A DNA stretch of 26,791 nucleotides. Origin: Thiobacillaceae bacterium (lineage in GTDB: Bacteria > Pseudomonadota > Gammaproteobacteria > Burkholderiales > Thiobacillaceae). Numbering within the stretch: the stretch's first letter is position 1; every line of letters starts with the position of its first letter. The translations under genes were made by a program, and so were the position numbers. The stretch spans positions 1 through 26,791 of the forward strand of contig JAAPAA010000296.1 of NCBI GenBank assembly GCA_012274165.1, in the 5' to 3' direction. Below the pieces are notes generated by a model. The model was not told the DNA's origin. It made no database searches and worked only from the letters and a program-made list of their open reading frames with translations. Below, in pieces: positions 24,822 through 26,791 of the stretch.

Positions 24822-25805
24822 ATGGCTCAAATCATGCTGTGGGAAGCGATCCAGCGCGCTCACGACGAAGAAATGGCGCGTGACCCACTGGTCATCTGTA
24901 TGGGCGAAGACATCGGCGTGGCCGGTGGCACCTACAAGGCAACCAAAGGTCTGTACGAAAAATACGGCCCGCTGCGGGTGATGGACACGCCAATTTCAGA
25001 GGGCGGTTTCACCGGCCTGGCGATCGGCGCGTCGTTCTTGGGCATACGTCCCATCGTCGAGATCATGTCGGTCAACTTCGCCTGGCTGGCGATGGACCAG
25101 ATGTTCAACTCCGCCGCCAAAATTCGCTACATGTCGGGCGGCCAACTGGAAGCGCCCTGCGTGTTCCGCTCGGCGGGCGGTGCTGCGCACCAGCTCGGCG
25201 CGCAGCATTCGGCGCGGATGGAAAAAGTGTTCATGGGCGTCGCCGGTTTGCGCGTCGTCACGCCATCCAATCCCAAACAGGCTTACGGCCTGCTGAAGTC
25301 GGCGATCCGCAGCAACGACCCGGTGTTCATCAACGAACACGAACTCATGTACAACATGAAGGGCGAAGTGCCGGACAGCGAATACTTCCATCCGCTGGAA
25401 GGCTCCGACATCGCGCGCTCCGGCACCGACGTCACTCTGTTCGGCTACAACATCTCGGTGCACTGGTGCCTCAAGGCCGCCGAAATCCTCGACAAGCAAT
25501 ACGGCATTTCGGCTGAAGTCGTCGACCTCTATTCGCTGGCGCCGCTGGATCGCGCCGGCATCAAGCAATCGGTCAGCAAAACCCATCGCGTGGTGATCGC
25601 GGAAGAGGACGAAGCGCCGGTTGGCGTCGGCTCCGAAATCATCGCCATCATCAACGAAGAATGCTTCTTCGAGCTGGATGCCGCCCCGGTGCGCGTGCAC
25701 TCGGCGCTGGTACCGCAACCTTACAACCACACGCTGGAAAAAGCGGCGATCCCCGATCACGAGGATGTGGTGCGTGCGGTTTTGAAGTTGTTTGGTAAGG
25801 CTTGA
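24822..25805 (+). CDS. pdhB: Pyruvate dehydrogenase E1 component, beta subunit
   Basis: A 327-aa transketolase-like subunit that completes the E1 active site. The conserved Glu60 in MDTPISEGGFTGLAIGA contacts the ThDP aminopyrimidine. Other typical segments are ICMGEDIGVAGGTYKATKGL, EIMSVNFAWLAMDQMFNSAA, VFRSAGGAAHQLGAQHS and LRVVTPSNPKQAYGLLKSAI. The C-terminal transketolase domain has VVDLYSLAPLDRAGI. The ATG has AAGGAAA 6 bases upstream. Its TGA (25803-25805) directly abuts the first heptamer of the repeat array that starts the inserted cassette, so the original pdhB-pdhC spacer may have been replaced. Confidence 0.94.
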   Translation: MAQIMLWEAIQRAHDEEMARDPLVICMGEDIGVAGGTYKATKGLYEKYGPLRVMDTPISEGGFTGLAIGASFLGIRPIVEIMSVNFAWLAMDQMFNSAAKIRYMSGGQLEAPCVFRSAGGAAHQLGAQHSARMEKVFMGVAGLRVVTPSNPKQAYGLLKSAIRSNDPVFINEHELMYNMKGEVPDSEYFHPLEGSDIARSGTDVTLFGYNISVHWCLKAAEILDKQYGISAEVVDLYSLAPLDRAGIKQSVSKTHRVVIAEEDEAPVGVGSEIIAIINEECFFELDAAPVRVHSALVPQPYNHTLEKAAIPDHEDVVRAVLKLFGKA

Positions 25806-25845
25806 GGGATCAGGGATCAGGGGTCAGGATTCAGGGGTCAGGGAG
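25806..25845 (+). repeat. Left inverted heptamer array
   Basis: Five heptamers (GGGATCA, GGGATCA, GGGGTCA, GGATTCA, GGGGTCA) plus GGGAG. It begins the base after the pdhB stop codon and runs into the GTG start of the S23-type gene. AGGGG at 25833-25837 can act as its ribosome binding site. Confidence 0.9.
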
Positions 25846-26216
25846 TGAATAACTACCGCGATCTGAAAGTCTGGCAGATGGCTATGAAGCTGACTGAAGA
25901 TATCTACCGAACCACCGAATCCTTCCCTTCCCGGGAAACCTATGCCCTGGCCAATCAACTCCAGCGCGCAGCGGTTTCCATCCCCTCAAATATTGCTGAA
26001 GGCCATGCAAGAAGTTCGACAAAAGATTACTTGCGTTTTATTTCGATTTCACAGGGTTCGCTGGCTGAAGCAGAAACACAGCTCGAACTCGCACACCGGC
26101 TGGGTTATATCCCTCAAGCCGCGTTGCTTTGTCTGCAAGAGCAGACCAACGAATTAGGTCGCATGTTGCACGGTCTGCGAAGCGCGTTGACCGCGAAATT
26201 GTCGCCTACTCCCTGA
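25845..26216 (+). CDS. Four-helix-bundle protein, S23 / 23S rRNA intervening-sequence family
   Basis: A 123-aa protein of the family first found inside intervening sequences of 23S rRNA genes and widespread as stand-alone genes (four helix bundle protein). Recognisable elements are NNYRDLKVWQMAMKLTEDIY at the N-terminus, ALANQLQRAAVSIPSNIAEG in the middle (35-54) and SISQGSLAEAETQLELAHRL. The fold is a small helical bundle, and its molecular function is not established. The GTG start overlaps the left repeat array, with AGGGG 7 bases upstream in that array. The TGA stop is the first heptamer of the right array. The gene is in the same direction as the pdh operon and appears codon-richer in A/T than its neighbours, consistent with insertion. 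No rRNA gene is nearby. Confidence 0.88.
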   Translation: MNNYRDLKVWQMAMKLTEDIYRTTESFPSRETYALANQLQRAAVSIPSNIAEGHARSSTKDYLRFISISQGSLAEAETQLELAHRLGYIPQAALLCLQEQTNELGRMLHGLRSALTAKLSPTP

Positions 26217-26242
26217 CCCCTGAATCCTGACCCCTGAATCCT
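26209..26242 (+). repeat. Right inverted heptamer array
   Basis: Four heptamers (TGACCCC, TGAATCC, TGACCCC, TGAATCC; 26214-26241) after CTCCC. It supplies the TGA stop of the S23-type gene and ends one base before the pdhC ATG. Pyrimidine-rich in this orientation, it leaves pdhC without a Shine-Dalgarno. Confidence 0.9.
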
Positions 26243-26791
26243 ATGAACCATTACGCCATCACGATGCCGCAGCTCTCGGACACCATGACCGAGGGTGTGG
26301 TCGTCACCTGGGAAAAGCAAGCCGGCGACCGCGTCGAGCGCGGCGATATTGTCGCCACGGTGGAGACCGACAAGGCCATCATGGACGTCGAAGTCTTCAA
26401 GGCCGGTTATCTGGCTGGCCCGCTGGCTGATCTCGGCGCGACCATTGCAGTCGGCGCGTCACTCGGCTACATCACCGACACCGCAGGCGACGTGGCGATT
26501 GCCGCCGGCGAAGTGGTGGCGGACAAAGCCCAGACTGAAATGATTCCGCACCACGCCGGCACGCCGATCGTGATGCCGCAACTGTCCGACACCATGACCG
26601 AAGGCGTTGTCGTCACCTGGGAAAAACAGCCGGGCGATGTCATCCGCCGCGGCGACATCGTCGCCACGGTGGAAACCGACAAGGCCATCATGGACGTCGA
26701 GGTGTTCCAGGAGGGTTTTCTCTCCGGCCCGATTGCCGATGTCGGCAGCGTGGTCGAAGTCGGCCATCCGATGGGCTTCATCGTCGACGAC
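26243..26791 (+). CDS. pdhC: Pyruvate dehydrogenase E2 (dihydrolipoyl acetyltransferase), N-terminal part
   Basis: Start of the E2 core protein, cut by the right window edge after 183 codons. It carries two tandem lipoyl domains: about residues 4-79, with the lipoylated Lys44 in ATVETDKAIMDVEVF, and about 107-183, with Lys146 in the same motif. A linker with AIAAGEVVADKAQTEM joins them. The peripheral-subunit-binding and catalytic domains would lie outside. The ATG is the only reasonable start but is preceded by the repeat array with no Shine-Dalgarno. Translation may depend on re-initiation after the S23-type gene, whose stop is 26 bases upstream. Confidence 0.92.
   Translation, partial: MNHYAITMPQLSDTMTEGVVVTWEKQAGDRVERGDIVATVETDKAIMDVEVFKAGYLAGPLADLGATIAVGASLGYITDTAGDVAIAAGEVVADKAQTEMIPHHAGTPIVMPQLSDTMTEGVVVTWEKQPGDVIRRGDIVATVETDKAIMDVEVFQEGFLSGPIADVGSVVEVGHPMGFIVDD
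26264..26791 (+). repeat. Tandem lipoyl-domain repeat within pdhC
   Basis: The DNA for MPQLSDTMTEGVVVTWEKQ and for ATVETDKAIMDVEV occurs twice, 309 bp apart (starting about 26264 and 26573), with mostly synonymous differences. It reflects internal duplication of the lipoyl domain. Confidence 0.8.

Larger units (their letters stand above)
25806..26242 (+). mobile_element. Candidate cassette: S23-type gene flanked by inverted heptamer arrays
   Basis: A 437-bp segment between the pdhB stop and the pdhC start. Its ends are inverted copies of a heptamer array: 25812-25845 and the reverse complement of 26209-26242 agree at 32 of 34 positions, 29 of them contiguous. The inside is one gene of the four-helix-bundle/23S intervening-sequence family. 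It interrupts an otherwise standard pdhABC operon. There is no transposase and no clear target duplication, so movement would have to be in trans. That it is mobile is inference. Confidence 0.6.

Noticed and set aside
25845..26216. S23-type gene as evidence for a split 23S rRNA gene
   Set aside because: The flanks are pdhB and pdhC, with no rRNA sequence in the window.
22909..26242. Heptamer arrays as a CRISPR
   Set aside because: The units are directly tandem, 7 bp long, with no spacers and no cas genes.

Overview
The window is GC-rich, densely coding bacterial chromosome, with short gaps, Shine-Dalgarno sites and several overlapping start/stop pairs. The gene content (glutathione-dependent formaldehyde oxidation, an E1alpha/E1beta/E2-type pyruvate dehydrogenase, an RluA-type pseudouridine synthase, class III cyclase) and protein flavour suggest a betaproteobacterium, perhaps of the Nitrosomonadales/Thiobacillus kind. 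That placement is inference; there is no rRNA or tRNA here to anchor it.

Layout. (1) 1-2272, minus strand: a LuxR-type regulator with a degenerate receiver, followed by a membrane-bound class III adenylate cyclase that runs off the left edge. (2) 2639-5361, plus strand, divergent from the regulator: an alpha-oxoamine synthase, a YggS/PLPBP protein and a SAM methyltransferase, closely packed. The 366-bp divergent gap has a perfect 6+6 inverted repeat that is a candidate operator. (3) 5370-6470, minus: aroC. (4) 6635-10458, plus: transaldolase, the formaldehyde pair frmA-frmB and a CBS-pair protein. (5) 10768-20437, plus: a probable long surface-glycan operon with an acetolactate-synthase-like ThDP enzyme, a novel GT-A-like protein, a PaaK/CapK-like adenylate-forming enzyme, an O-antigen ligase/polymerase, two GT25 enzymes, a GT8-like enzyme and a GT10 fucosyltransferase-like enzyme. 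(6) 20458-23667, minus: M17 aminopeptidase, rluA and a second GT10 enzyme that converges on the first. (7) 23766-26791, plus: pdhA, pdhB and the start of pdhC (two tandem lipoyl domains), with a four-helix-bundle (S23-type) gene inserted between pdhB and pdhC.

The most unusual signal is a heptamer repeat (TGACCCC, TGAATCC and TGACTCC variants). Inverted arrays of it flank the S23-type gene and exactly fill the space between the pdhB stop and the pdhC start. The arrays supply the putative ribosome binding site and the stop codon of the inserted gene. A third array of four heptamers lies 2.9 kb away, inside the M17 aminopeptidase gene. There it is translated in frame as a ten-residue Gly/Ser-rich loop, which is possible only because it lies in the stop-free orientation. 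This looks like a small mobile cassette and a related cassette-free repeat array, or a scar. The second candidate system is the divergent signalling-style locus in regions 1-2.
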